Shown here piece by piece: positions 55,309-64,000 of a DNA stretch of 64,000 bases; position 1 is the first letter of the stretch, and each line of letters starts with the position of its first letter. Position numbers and translations under genes: made by a program. Below the pieces are notes generated by a model. It saw nothing but the letters and a program-made list of their open reading frames with translations. It made no database searches and was not told the origin of the DNA. Source of the stretch: Mycolicibacterium litorale (GTDB lineage: Bacteria; Actinomycetota; Actinomycetes; Mycobacteriales; Mycobacteriaceae); NCBI RefSeq assembly GCF_010731695.1, contig NZ_AP022586.1:3472001-3536000 (forward strand). The letters run 5' to 3'.

Positions 55309-57425
55309 TCGGTCGACACCGCGATCGTCGACCGCGGCAGCGTCGCCAGCCCGGCGCGCACCACGTCCACCGCCACCCCGGCGACCCCACTGAGATCCAA
55401 CGTCAGCCACGGCATCGGGTCGACCTCACCGCCGAGCTGCCATGTCATTTCCGTGAAGAGCCCGGGTGTCGGGTCGAAGTCGGGGATGACGCCGCGCCGG
55501 CGCTTGATCGTGCGCGTCCGGTCGGGCCGCGCGTAGGACCGGGCGTCGACCTTGGCGCGCCTCCCCCTCTGCGCCGTCACGTCGTCCGCGGCGCGTAGCT
55601 CCGACACCCACCACACCCGGTGCGGGCCGATGCCGAGATCCTCGCGCACCAGCTGCGGATACCACGCGAATGTGATGTGCCCCGGATCTGCCTGGCGCAG
55701 ACCGGTTCCCATGTGCGCGACCGGATCGTCGAAGTCGTCCTTGAGCAGGAACGCGATGTGGTCCTCGACCGGATACGCGGCGAACCGGTATCGGTAGCCG
55801 AGCCGGTCCAGCTCGAACACCTGCTGGACGATGCCCGGGAACGGGACGAATTGGTCGAGGCCGCCGTGGGCGATGACGAACGGCAGCCACCGGGCGTTCG
55901 CGAGCAGCGGCCAGGTGTCCCCCTCTCGCGCGCAGTGTGACGTGGGGTCGAAGTCGGCCGGCGCCTCGACCCCGCGCACCAGCCGCACCCCGCACGTCGG
56001 CGGGCCGGCCAGCACGACCGCCTGGGCGAACACCTCCGGATAGCTCAACCCCAGCTTGTACGTGCCGTACCCGCCCATCGAGTACCCGGCGATCACCGTG
56101 CGGTTCGGGTCGGCGCCGAGCTGTTCGACCACCCGGGCGAACACCTCCCACACGTCGAGTTCGCCCTCGTCGAAGTACCAGCACGCCGGGCCCCGTGCCA
56201 AGGGGGTGACGACGATCGAGTTCCGGCCGTCGCACACCTCGTGCAGCAGCTTCGGATCGAACGCGGCGTACTGGTTCTGCCCCAGCGCCAGCGAGTGCAG
56301 CATCAGGGTCAGCGGCAGTTTCCGTCCCGGCGCGTATGTCGCGGGCAGGCACACCGAGTAGGGCTGCACCCGGCCGAGGAACTGGGGCTTGGTGTCGAGG
56401 ATGTTGCCGTCGCCGACGCCCTGCCCCAGCTCGATCGACGACACGTACCAGCGGGTGGACGTGCCGGTCACCACCGGTTCGTCGTCGGTCCGGCGGGCGG
56501 CGAGCTGATCCCACGGCACCGCCAGCGAGAACTGCGACACGTCGCCGTCGTCGAGCGCATCGGCCTGCGCCTGATCCGACCAGAAGTTCAGGTGCACCTT
56601 CTCCTGCTCGCGGGTGCGGAACGCGAGGTTGTACACGTTGGGCTGGCCCGGCCCGGCGCCGCGCACGAACGGCACCTCGGCGAACCCGTCACCGTCCTCG
56701 TCGGCCAACCCGGCCCCCAGGCGCACCGTCCACGTGCCTGACGGTGCGACGAGGGGCCGCGGGACCTTGGCGAGGAACGTGCGCGACTCCATGTCGGCCC
56801 GGTGCTCCACCGCGGTGCGCGTCCCGGTGGTCAGGTCGATCAGCCACGCCCCCTGTCCAGACATCAGCAGTGCCAGATCGATCCCCGCGGAGCGGACACC
56901 GGCGTTCGCCGGCCACTCGTTGGTGCCGCCCGCAGAGCGGTCGGTGTCGAATGTGAACAGGCCGATGGGGATCGCGCTGTCCAGCAAGGTGTTCCAGTCG
57001 ATCCGCCACCACGTGTGCGTGGTGTCCAGTCCGATCGCCACGCGGAAAATGTCGGCCCCGTTGTCGGCGGCGGGCCCCTCCGGATACACGTAGGTGCCCC
57101 GCGCCGGCGCCCCGCCGGTGGGCACCCGGACCGGAACCCCCGACGCGCCGTGGTCGTCGTAGAGGAAGTCCGTCCAGAACAGCGCCCCCTCCGCGAACCG
57201 GCCCGTGCCGCAGGTCCGGGGGAAATGCTCCCCGAACGGCCAACTCGCGGGTGCGGGCAGTGCCGGCTCGCGTTGCAGCGCCGCCGGCGGCACACCCTCG
57301 GGCATCCCGTCGAGGACGACGAGGTCCGCCGCGGGCGCCGGCGACGGGGCGATCGCGTTCGCGACCGCACCGACGACGCGGCGCGCGACCCGGACCGGGA
57401 GCAGGGCGGTGGAGATCAACGACAC
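55173..57425 (-). CDS. Large alpha/beta hydrolase (prolyl-oligopeptidase/esterase-like)
   Basis: 750 residues from GTG 57425. The N-terminal half is beta-rich (substrate or sugar-binding-like; TWTVRLGAGLADEDGDGFAE). The central domain has the nucleophile elbow GYSMGGYGTYKLG (Ser about 447), with FVIAHGGLDQFVPF and YPVEDHIAF giving the Asp and His. The C-terminus is beta-rich (VELDGAPAGAVVDVPEGRSR). A hydrophobic N-terminal stretch ending near SPAPAADLV may be a signal. Acts as an esterase or peptidase; substrate unknown. It lies 47 bases after the ketoacyl-synthase gene, probably co-transcribed. Confidence 0.8.
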   Translation of the reverse strand: MSLISTALLPVRVARRVVGAVANAIAPSPAPAADLVVLDGMPEGVPPAALQREPALPAPASWPFGEHFPRTCGTGRFAEGALFWTDFLYDDHGASGVPVRVPTGGAPARGTYVYPEGPAADNGADIFRVAIGLDTTHTWWRIDWNTLLDSAIPIGLFTFDTDRSAGGTNEWPANAGVRSAGIDLALLMSGQGAWLIDLTTGTRTAVEHRADMESRTFLAKVPRPLVAPSGTWTVRLGAGLADEDGDGFAEVPFVRGAGPGQPNVYNLAFRTREQEKVHLNFWSDQAQADALDDGDVSQFSLAVPWDQLAARRTDDEPVVTGTSTRWYVSSIELGQGVGDGNILDTKPQFLGRVQPYSVCLPATYAPGRKLPLTLMLHSLALGQNQYAAFDPKLLHEVCDGRNSIVVTPLARGPACWYFDEGELDVWEVFARVVEQLGADPNRTVIAGYSMGGYGTYKLGLSYPEVFAQAVVLAGPPTCGVRLVRGVEAPADFDPTSHCAREGDTWPLLANARWLPFVIAHGGLDQFVPFPGIVQQVFELDRLGYRYRFAAYPVEDHIAFLLKDDFDDPVAHMGTGLRQADPGHITFAWYPQLVREDLGIGPHRVWWVSELRAADDVTAQRGRRAKVDARSYARPDRTRTIKRRRGVIPDFDPTPGLFTEMTWQLGGEVDPMPWLTLDLSGVAGVAVDVVRAGLATLPRSTIAVSTDHPVRVRLASLPPGTAVELDGAPAGAVVDVPEGRSRLTLTAAGSP

Positions 57426-57472
57426 CGGCCCGACGTTAGGGCGAAAGTCCGGTTATGGCGGGCGGTTCGGGG

Positions 57473-58723
57473 TCAGTAGGCGCCGAACACCAGCGCGACG
57501 TTGTGTCCGCCCAGGCCGAACGAGTTGCTGACCGCGTAGCGGTAGTCACCGCGCCTGGCCTCACCGGCGACCACGTCGAGGTCGACGTCGGGGTCCTGGT
57601 GGTGCAGGTTGAGCGTCGGGGGCACGACCCCGTCCCGCAGCGCCTGCACCGTGATCACCGCCTCCACCGCGCCGGCCGCGCCGAGGGAATGCCCGAGCGC
57701 CGCTTTCGGTGCGTACACAGCCGGGTGGTGTCCTCCCAGCGCATGCCGGATGGCCCGGGCCTCGGCCACATCGCCGAACGACGTGCCGGTGGCGTGGGCG
57801 TTGACGTGGTCGATGTCCGACGGCCCGAGGCCGGCCAGGTCGATCGCGTGTGCGATCGAGTCGCCGGCGGGCACACCGCTCGGATCGGGTTCGACGATGT
57901 CGTAGCCGTCAGAGGTCATCGCCGCCCCCATCAGGCGGCCCAGGATGGTCGCGCCGCGCGCCTTGGCGTGGTCCTCGGTTTCGATGAGCAGCAGCGCACC
58001 GCCCTCCCCGAACACCATGCCCTCACGGTCCTTGTCGAACGGGCGGCAGGCGCCGACCGGATCGTCGTTGTTCGTGGACAGCACGCCCATGCGGGAGAAG
58101 GAGCCCACCGGGACGGCTTCGATCCTGGTCTCCACGCCGCCGCAGATCGCGATGTCCGCCTCGCCGAGCACGAGTTGGCGCCACGCCTGGGCGATGGCGG
58201 CCGCGCCCGAGGCATCGGCCATCAGCGGGGAGATGATGCCGCCCTTGGCCTGCCGGTCCAGTCCCACCGCGGCCGCGGGCGCGTTCGGCATGTACATCTG
58301 CACCGCCAGCGGCGACACCGCGCGCAGCCCCTTCTGCCGCCAGTCGTCGTACTGTGCCGGGATCTCCTCGGTGGAGCCGAGCGCCAGCCCGATCGACACC
58401 ATCAGCCGTCGCGCGTCGATGTCCGGTGTTCCCGCGGCCTCCCACAGCCGACGGCCCAGCACCGTCGACATCTTCTGCATGTACGACAGCCGGCGCAGTT
58501 CGACGCGATTGAGGTGTTCGTCGAAGTCCTCCCGTAGCTGACCGCCGATGCGCACCGGTGAGCCGAGCTCGTCGACGAACCAGGAATCCAGCCCGCGGAT
58601 ACCGCTGTTCCCGGCCAGCAACCGCTGCCAGGTGTCCTCGGCGTCAGGTGCCAGCGCCGTGGTCGACGCGACCGCGGTCACCACCACGTCCGTGAACCCA
58701 CTGCCTGTTCTCAACTTGGCCAT
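57473..58723 (-). CDS. KasA/KasB-like beta-ketoacyl synthase with catalytic Cys replaced by Asp
   Basis: 416 residues from ATG 58723 (AAGGA upstream), the length of KasA, and homologous along its whole length to the FAS-II condensing enzymes of mycobacteria. The two catalytic His are present (His310 in NAHATGTSFGD, His345 in ALGHSLG), as are the Lys of PKAALGHS and the end FGLGGHNVALVFG. But the nucleophile block, SACSSG in KasA, reads MADASG, so residue 170 is Asp (codon 58214-58216). It cannot form the usual acyl-thioester. It may be a malonyl-ACP decarboxylase, a chain-length-type partner or an inactive regulator. Confidence 0.9.
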   Translation of the reverse strand: MAKLRTGSGFTDVVVTAVASTTALAPDAEDTWQRLLAGNSGIRGLDSWFVDELGSPVRIGGQLREDFDEHLNRVELRRLSYMQKMSTVLGRRLWEAAGTPDIDARRLMVSIGLALGSTEEIPAQYDDWRQKGLRAVSPLAVQMYMPNAPAAAVGLDRQAKGGIISPLMADASGAAAIAQAWRQLVLGEADIAICGGVETRIEAVPVGSFSRMGVLSTNNDDPVGACRPFDKDREGMVFGEGGALLLIETEDHAKARGATILGRLMGAAMTSDGYDIVEPDPSGVPAGDSIAHAIDLAGLGPSDIDHVNAHATGTSFGDVAEARAIRHALGGHHPAVYAPKAALGHSLGAAGAVEAVITVQALRDGVVPPTLNLHHQDPDVDLDVVAGEARRGDYRYAVSNSFGLGGHNVALVFGAY

Positions 58724-58817
58724 GCCTGCGAATTCCTTCACTACTCGCTTGACGACGTTGAGTTGCTGCGTACAGGATAACGCTGCGGCAACGGGTTTTT
58801 CGTCCGCGGCAAGCGCG

Positions 58818-60635
58818 TCAGCGCACCGCCCCGTTGATCGCGGGGTCCTCGATCATGCCCTTCTCGACACCCCACATCGTGGCGATCGTGCGGTACTCGC
58901 CGGTGGCCATCACGTATTCGAGCGCCTGGCGCAGCGACTCGGCCAGCGGCGACCCCTTGGCAACGGGCCATCCGTAGGGCGCGGAGTCGAACACCTCACC
59001 CGCGGGTTCCAGCGCACCGCCGGAGGTCTTGATGGCGAATCCGGTGACCGGCGAGTCGGCCGACATCGCGTCCACCTCACCCGCGATCAGCGCCGCGGTG
59101 ACGTCGTCTTGTTCGGTGAACACGACCTTCTCGATGGGCTCCCGCCCGGCCGCGACGCACGCCTCACTCTTGGCGGGCAGTTCCTCGGTCTCCTGGATCA
59201 CGCTGTAGGCCACACCGACTCGCAGTCCGCACGCGTCCGCCGGGTCGACCGCCGCCCCGGCGCGCTGCGCCCACAGCGTGCCGGCCTCCAGGTAGGTCAC
59301 GAAGTCGACCGTCTTCTCGCGCTCGATCGTGTCGGTGATCGACGACATGCCCACCGTGAACGCCCCCGATTGCACCGACGGGAGCACGCTTTCGAATGCG
59401 GTCTCGCGGAACTCCGGCACCAGCCCCAGCGTCCGCGTCACGGCCTTCATCAGGTCCACGTCGAACCCGACGATCTCTCCGTAGGCGTCGCGGAACTCGT
59501 TCGGCGCGTAGGGCACGTTGACGCCGACGACCAGCCGGCCCGACTCGCGGACGTCCGCGGGCAGTGTGGCGGCGATCGACGGCACCGCACCCGGTGTCGG
59601 CACCGGCGTCGGCGTCGCGGTGTCCTCGGCCACCACCACCTGCCGCGGGGCGCGGGTCCGGTCAGGCCACCCGCTCCACTGCCACGTCACGACCCCGGAG
59701 ATCACCACCAGCACCAGCCCGGCGCCGACCACCGCACCCGCGCGGCGGGTCAGTCTGCGCCGCACCGGGATCCGCGCGGACCGCGCCGAGTGCCTTCCCG
59801 AGCGGCTCGACCAGCGCATCGGGGAGGTCAACGCCCGCCGCGCCGCCGCCGCGAGCTCCGCCGCGGACTGGTACCGGTGCTCGGGTTTCTTGGCCATGCC
59901 CTTCTCGATCACGGCGTCGAACGCAGCCAACCGGGCGTCGGTCGCCGACGGTTTGGGCACGGGCTGGACGATGTGGCCGGCGATCTGCTGTTCGAGGCTG
60001 TCGGCCGGGTACGGGCGCGCGCCGGTCAGGCACTCGTAGAGCACGCAGGTGAGCGCGTAGATGTCGGATCGCGGATCGATCTTTCCCCCGTTGAACCGCT
60101 CCGGCGCCATGTAGGCCAGCGTGCCCAGGGTGCTGCCCGCCGTCGTCATCCCGGGCTCGCCGGCGCTGCGGGCCAGGCCGAAGTCGATCAGGTAGACGAA
60201 GTCGCGTTCGGTGATGAGCACGTTGGACGGTTTGACGTCGCGGTGGATCAGCCCGGCCGCGTGCGCGGCGTCGAGCGCAGTGGCCACCTGTTCGACGACC
60301 TTGACGGCGAAGGACGGCAGCAGCGCTTCGCCGTTCTCCTCCAGGATGGTGCCGAGATTGCGGCCTTCGATGAGCCGCATGTCGAGATAGAGCCGGCCGT
60401 CGATCTCGCCGTAACTGTGGATCGGCACGACGTGCGGGTCCTGCACGCCGGCGGCGGCCTGTGATTCGCGCCGGAATCTGCGCTGGAACGTGGTGTCCTG
60501 GGCGAGGTGCGGCGGCAGCACCTTGAGGGCGACGATCCGGTCGGTATGGGTGTCGTAGGCCCTGTAGACCTCGCCCATGCCGCCTCGGCCGATCAGCTCC
60601 TGGAGCTGGTAATGCCCGAATGGTGTCGCGTCCAC
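58818..60635 (-). CDS. Ser/Thr protein kinase with extracellular SBP_bac_3 sensor
   Basis: 605 residues. N-terminal Hanks-type kinase (1-265): GRGGMGEVY, Lys38 in VALKVL, HRDVKPSN (131-138), DFG (151-153) and GTLAYMAPE. A basic juxtamembrane region follows, with one membrane helix (about 299-320) and a Thr/Pro linker. The extracellular type 3 solute-binding domain (about 366-590) includes GRLVVGVNVPYAPNEF and IVGFDVDLMKAV. It probably senses an amino acid or other small solute outside and signals by phosphorylation. All catalytic residues are present. Divergent from the MarR gene. Confidence 0.92.
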   Translation of the reverse strand: MDATPFGHYQLQELIGRGGMGEVYRAYDTHTDRIVALKVLPPHLAQDTTFQRRFRRESQAAAGVQDPHVVPIHSYGEIDGRLYLDMRLIEGRNLGTILEENGEALLPSFAVKVVEQVATALDAAHAAGLIHRDVKPSNVLITERDFVYLIDFGLARSAGEPGMTTAGSTLGTLAYMAPERFNGGKIDPRSDIYALTCVLYECLTGARPYPADSLEQQIAGHIVQPVPKPSATDARLAAFDAVIEKGMAKKPEHRYQSAAELAAAARRALTSPMRWSSRSGRHSARSARIPVRRRLTRRAGAVVGAGLVLVVISGVVTWQWSGWPDRTRAPRQVVVAEDTATPTPVPTPGAVPSIAATLPADVRESGRLVVGVNVPYAPNEFRDAYGEIVGFDVDLMKAVTRTLGLVPEFRETAFESVLPSVQSGAFTVGMSSITDTIEREKTVDFVTYLEAGTLWAQRAGAAVDPADACGLRVGVAYSVIQETEELPAKSEACVAAGREPIEKVVFTEQDDVTAALIAGEVDAMSADSPVTGFAIKTSGGALEPAGEVFDSAPYGWPVAKGSPLAESLRQALEYVMATGEYRTIATMWGVEKGMIEDPAINGAVR

Positions 60636-60742
60636 CGTTGTACTCCTCGGCAGCGGCCAGTCGGTGTGTCGACTGAAATTACCCCACGTTTGCCGAGAAT
60701 GTCGCCACTCGTATCGACGTACCCGTCAAAACTGCCGTCGAA

Positions 60743-60768
60743 GTTTACTTATGGCAAATTTGGTAAAC
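60743..60768. promoter_or_regulatory. Candidate operator between kinase and MarR genes
   Basis: GTTTAC (60743-60748) and GTAAAC (60763-60768) form an inverted repeat with a 14-base spacer in an AT-rich patch of the 333-base gap 60636-60968. It could bind the MarR protein encoded just downstream. The rest of the gap shows nothing else I can support. Confidence 0.4.
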
Positions 60769-60968
60769 CGTAGGGAAACCCCCGATTCCTCGGCGCATCC
60801 CTGCGTCGGACACTTGCGGCAACGAACAGCCGTGGGGGACGGCCGGTCGTCCGCATGGGACCGAGAAGGGGGCAACCAGTGATTCAGCAGGTCGCGGACC
60901 GACAAACCAGCATCGACCACCGCGCGGACGGGGAACACCGCCGCGCCGGCAGTAGGGGAACCTTCCAA

Positions 60969-61463
60969 GTGACAGCTACGGGGCGTACCCCGAGTGACAT
61001 GCCGGGCCTCGACATCGGCGAGCTCAAGTCCTGGCAAAACTATCTGGATGCCGCGCTGCGGCTGCAAGCCAAACTCAACCACGACCTCAACGAGGCCTGT
61101 CGGCTGACGCTGGAAGACGTCCGACTGCTGCACGAACTCGCCAAATCGGCCACCGGTTCGGTCCGGATGGGTGCGCTCGCGCAGACTTTGGTGTCGACCC
61201 CCAGCCGGGTCAGCCGCCGAGTCGACCGGCTCGAGGCGCGCAATCTGGCGCACCGTGCGTCGAGCGATCGGGACGGCCGCTACGTGCTGGCCACCATCAC
61301 CGACGAGGGCCGCTCGCTGCTCGACAAGGCGATGGCCGTCTACGGCCAGACCGTGCGCACCCACTATCTCGACCCACTCAGCCGGCCGCAGACCGCCGCG
61401 ATGGCGGAGAACTGCCGACGGATCAACGCGGCACTGTCCCCCGAGCTCCGCGCGGCCAACTGA
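60969..61463 (+). CDS. MarR-family transcriptional regulator
   Basis: About 164 residues from GTG 60969 (MTATGRTPSDMPGLDIGEL). The winged-helix region includes LEDVRLLHELAKSA, MGALAQTLVSTPSRVSRRVD (recognition helix) and the wing ASSDRDGRYVLATITDEG. Probably a dimeric repressor responding to small molecules. It may control itself and the divergent kinase gene. Upstream open codons to 60855 look non-coding. Confidence 0.88.
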   Translation: MTATGRTPSDMPGLDIGELKSWQNYLDAALRLQAKLNHDLNEACRLTLEDVRLLHELAKSATGSVRMGALAQTLVSTPSRVSRRVDRLEARNLAHRASSDRDGRYVLATITDEGRSLLDKAMAVYGQTVRTHYLDPLSRPQTAAMAENCRRINAALSPELRAAN

Positions 61464-61627
61464 TTCCGTTGCGCCCCCTGGCTAACTGACGTCGAGGATA
61501 GTTTGCAGAGTCTGATGTTGAACATGCAACGAGGCGGCGGCGAAAACCGGTCCTGAGCACCCGCTCGGCACGAAATCATACCGGGGGTCGGTTTCCGTAT
61601 CGCTTTGCTGTTTGCGATCATGACGTA

Positions 61628-64000
61628 GTGGACGTGCTGCGGAACACGCCGGCCGGATCGTCGGCTGTCGCGGAGTTCCTCAACGCCGTCCCCCACGGTC
61701 CGGCGGGGCTCCTGGTCGAGGGGGAGGCCGGGATCGGGAAGACCCGATTGTGGCTGAGCGGGGTCGAGGAAGCGCACCGCCGCGGATACCGGGTGTTGTC
61801 GGCGCGCGCTGGTCAAGCCGAGACGTCGTTGGCGTACGCCGCGGTCGCCGACCTCCTCGAGGACGTCGATCCGGAGATCACCGCGCACCTGCCCGTCGTG
61901 CAGCGCCTGGCCCTCGACCGGCTGCTGTTGCGCGGCGACGCCGACGGCCCCGAGACGGACCACCGCGTCGCCGCTGCCGCCGTACTGAGCACCGTCGAGA
62001 CCCTGTGCCAGGCGGCGCCGTTGATCGTGGCCGTCGATGACGTGCAGTGGCTCGACGTGTGCAGCCGCGACGTCCTCGGATTCGTCGCACGGCGGCTCAG
62101 CTGTCCGGTCGGCCTGCTGCTCACCGAGCGCACCGAGGAGTCCCTCAACCACACCGAATGGCTGCAGCTCGCCCAGCCCGACCGATTGCGCCGTCACCGC
62201 GTTGCACCGCTTTCCCTCGGTGGCCTGCACGCGATGCTCTCGGAGCGGCTCGGTCGCTCGTATCCGCGGCCGACTCTGATCAGGATCGCCGAAACCTCCG
62301 GAGGCAACCCGCTTTACGCGCTCGAACTGGCCCGCGCGATGGCCGAGCAGACCGCCGCGGGCGAACCCACCCTGCCCGCATCCCTGACCGATGTCGTGCG
62401 CCGGCGCATCCAGGGCATCGACGAGGTGGTGCGCGACGTGCTGCTCGCCGCGGCATGCGTGGCCGCCCCCACGGTAGACCTGGTGGCCAGCGCCACCGAG
62501 AAGACACCGGAGGAAGTGCTCGAGCTGCTGGAAGCCGCCGAAGCGCAGGGTCTGGTCGAGATCGACGGGCTGACAGTACGATTCGCCCATCCCCTGCTCG
62601 CGCGCGGCGTGTATTCCGAGGCCGGCCCGGCCCGGCGCCGTCACATGCACCGCAGGCTTGCAGGGGTGATCTCCCAACCCGAGCAGAAGGCGCGCCATCT
62701 CGCGCTCGCCGCGACCAGTCAGGACGACGACACGCTCGCCGCCCTCGATGCGGCCGCCAACGCGGCGCGCGCCCGCGGCGCACCCGCCGCGGCCGCCGAA
62801 CTGCTCGAGTTCGCGATGCGGCTCGGCGGGGACACCGATCTGCGCCGCTTGCAGGCCGCCGCCCATTACTTCACCGCTGGAGACAGCGGGCGCGCCGAGG
62901 AACTGCTCGAGAGCACGCTGCCACGGATGCCGCACGGGCCGCTGCGGGCCATCGCGTCCATGCAGCTCGCCGGAATAGTCATCGACCACAACGACTTCCA
63001 CCGGGGGCTCGGACTACTCGACGAGGCGCTGGCCGACTGTGAATCCGACCAGACCCTCGAAGTGCACTGCCTGCTGTCGCTGAGCATGGCCCAGACCAAC
63101 GCGGGTGACCACGAACCGGCGTTGCGCAATGCCGACCGTGCCGTGGCGATCGCCGAGCAGACGGGCCAGCTCCAGCTAATCGGACAGGCCCTCACCGTGC
63201 GGCTGTTCGTCCGCTTCATCTTCGGATTCGGTGTGGACCAGCAGGAGCTGCAACGGGCCCTCGACGCCGAGGATCCGAACGACGAGGTGCCGCTGCCGTT
63301 CCGGGCCACCGTGGTGGCCGGGCTCCTCAACTCGTGGACCGGTCGCCTCGACGAGGCGTACGCCACGCTGCAGGATCTGCGGCGCCGCAGTCTGGACCGG
63401 GGCGCCGACCGCGACCTGCTTGCGATCTCCGTGAGCGGAACCCTGCTCGAACTCTGGCGCGGACGGCTCGACGAAGCCGCCACCTACGCCGACGACGCCG
63501 TGGAACGCGCAGAGCAGGTCGGCGGGGAGAACTCACGCCTGGTGGCCCTCGGCGTGCGCGCCATCGTCAGCGCCTTCGCCGGGCGGGTGCGGGCCGCCCG
63601 CGCCGATGCGGAAGCGGCGCTGGACATGGCCCGGCGCAGCGAGGTCATGCGGATGACGTGGTGGCCGCTCGGGGTGTTGATCTTCCTCGAGGTGTCGCTC
63701 GGAAACTACCCGCAGGCGCTCGTCACGCTGGAACCCCTGATGGACGACTTCCTGCGGACTCCGGGCAACGAGATCTTCGGCTCCTTCTTCGTGCCCGACG
63801 CGGTCGAAGCGCTGGTGGCGGTGGGGCGAAGCGCCGAAGCGCAACCCCTGATCGAGAGATTCGAGAACGACGGCCGGCGCCTCGACCGCCCCTGGCTCTC
63901 GGCGGTCGCGGGGCGGTGCCGGGGGATGGATCTGGCCGCCCGCGGAGACGTCGACGGTGCGGTCGCCGCGGTGACCGAAGCGATGACCCACCACGACCGG
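61628..64000 (+). CDS. LuxR/MalT-like AAA regulator, 3' end outside the window
   Basis: The frame is open from GTG 61628 to the last base (791 codons), with no stop. The N-terminal AAA ATPase has Walker A EGEAGIGKTRL and Walker B IVAVDDVQWLD. It is followed by the NPLYALELAR sensor region and then helical repeats of the TPR kind. This is the plan of large LuxR-family regulators (AfsR/MalT type), whose HTH would lie past the window end; that part is inferred. The gap 61464-61627 should hold its promoter. Confidence 0.85.
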   Translation, partial: MDVLRNTPAGSSAVAEFLNAVPHGPAGLLVEGEAGIGKTRLWLSGVEEAHRRGYRVLSARAGQAETSLAYAAVADLLEDVDPEITAHLPVVQRLALDRLLLRGDADGPETDHRVAAAAVLSTVETLCQAAPLIVAVDDVQWLDVCSRDVLGFVARRLSCPVGLLLTERTEESLNHTEWLQLAQPDRLRRHRVAPLSLGGLHAMLSERLGRSYPRPTLIRIAETSGGNPLYALELARAMAEQTAAGEPTLPASLTDVVRRRIQGIDEVVRDVLLAAACVAAPTVDLVASATEKTPEEVLELLEAAEAQGLVEIDGLTVRFAHPLLARGVYSEAGPARRRHMHRRLAGVISQPEQKARHLALAATSQDDDTLAALDAAANAARARGAPAAAAELLEFAMRLGGDTDLRRLQAAAHYFTAGDSGRAEELLESTLPRMPHGPLRAIASMQLAGIVIDHNDFHRGLGLLDEALADCESDQTLEVHCLLSLSMAQTNAGDHEPALRNADRAVAIAEQTGQLQLIGQALTVRLFVRFIFGFGVDQQELQRALDAEDPNDEVPLPFRATVVAGLLNSWTGRLDEAYATLQDLRRRSLDRGADRDLLAISVSGTLLELWRGRLDEAATYADDAVERAEQVGGENSRLVALGVRAIVSAFAGRVRAARADAEAALDMARRSEVMRMTWWPLGVLIFLEVSLGNYPQALVTLEPLMDDFLRTPGNEIFGSFFVPDAVEALVAVGRSAEAQPLIERFENDGRRLDRPWLSAVAGRCRGMDLAARGDVDGAVAAVTEAMTHHDR

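Noticed and set aside
53740..55410. 556-codon minus-strand frame under the giant patatin
   Set aside because: Shadow; the patatin frame continues with membrane helices through this stretch.
1..64000. CRISPR arrays, tRNA or rRNA genes, integrases and transposases
   Set aside because: No regularly spaced repeats, cloverleaf or rRNA sequence, and no recombinase motif was found on either strand.

Overview
The window is GC-rich, densely packed DNA from an actinobacterium, almost certainly a mycobacterium and probably a rapid-growing (Mycolicibacterium-type) one. The evidence is two mycolic-acid/cyclopropane methyltransferases, a KasA-like ketoacyl synthase, an MmpL transporter, a carboxylic acid reductase, several ESX (type VII) secretion substrates of the EspC/WXG kind, an F420-type reductase and many GTGA/ATGA gene overlaps. 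I saw no tRNA, rRNA, CRISPR array, integrase or transposase.

Layout. 0-7 kb: NERD-domain helicase, MscS channel, OPT transporter, an aldo/keto reductase divergent from an XRE/MmyB regulator, and a decayed echo of the OPT gene. 7-12.5 kb: two ESX toxin-type loci, one ending in a papain-fold (Tox-PL) domain followed by a probable immunity gene, the other followed by two tiny membrane proteins. 12.5-18.2 kb: a frameshifted gene, a secreted RNase T2 and, divergent from it, a two-gene operon of a large multi-spanning membrane protein and a stand-alone reverse transcriptase. This operon is the best candidate for an undescribed system. 18.3-23.6 kb: a defence-type island of lower GC, with the 3' half of a DUF3427 helicase next to a restriction-modification locus (PLD-type nuclease and two adenine methyltransferases, an arrangement like BfiI).

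24-29 kb: a MetNIQ-like ABC importer with two anchored binding proteins, a perfect inverted repeat in the divergent promoter, and a dead flavin monooxygenase. 29-33 kb: a third ESX locus (EspC-like partner, glycine-zipper toxin candidate, membrane protein), a patatin and a decayed second EspC copy. 33-41.7 kb: MpaB-like oxygenase, carboxylic acid reductase, F420-dependent reductase and ppk2. A nuclease-like gene sits between ppk2 and a second, broken copy of the ppk2 5' end. A hydrolase-cyclase fusion follows.

41.7-46.5 kb: an overlapping mmpL/type III PKS/ICMT/flavoprotein operon resembling phenolic-lipid (srs-type) clusters. 46.5-51.5 kb: small unknown genes, a glycosyltransferase, a carboxyethylornithine-synthase pseudogene and the two methyltransferases. 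51.5-64 kb: a giant patatin (DUF3376), a large alpha/beta hydrolase overlapping it antisense, a KasA paralogue whose catalytic Cys is Asp, a Ser/Thr kinase with an extracellular amino-acid-binding domain, a MarR regulator and the start of a LuxR/MalT-like regulator that runs off the window.

Several genes are broken by single-base frameshifts. Some of these could be assembly errors, whereas the truncations, internal deletions and partial duplications cannot be explained that way.
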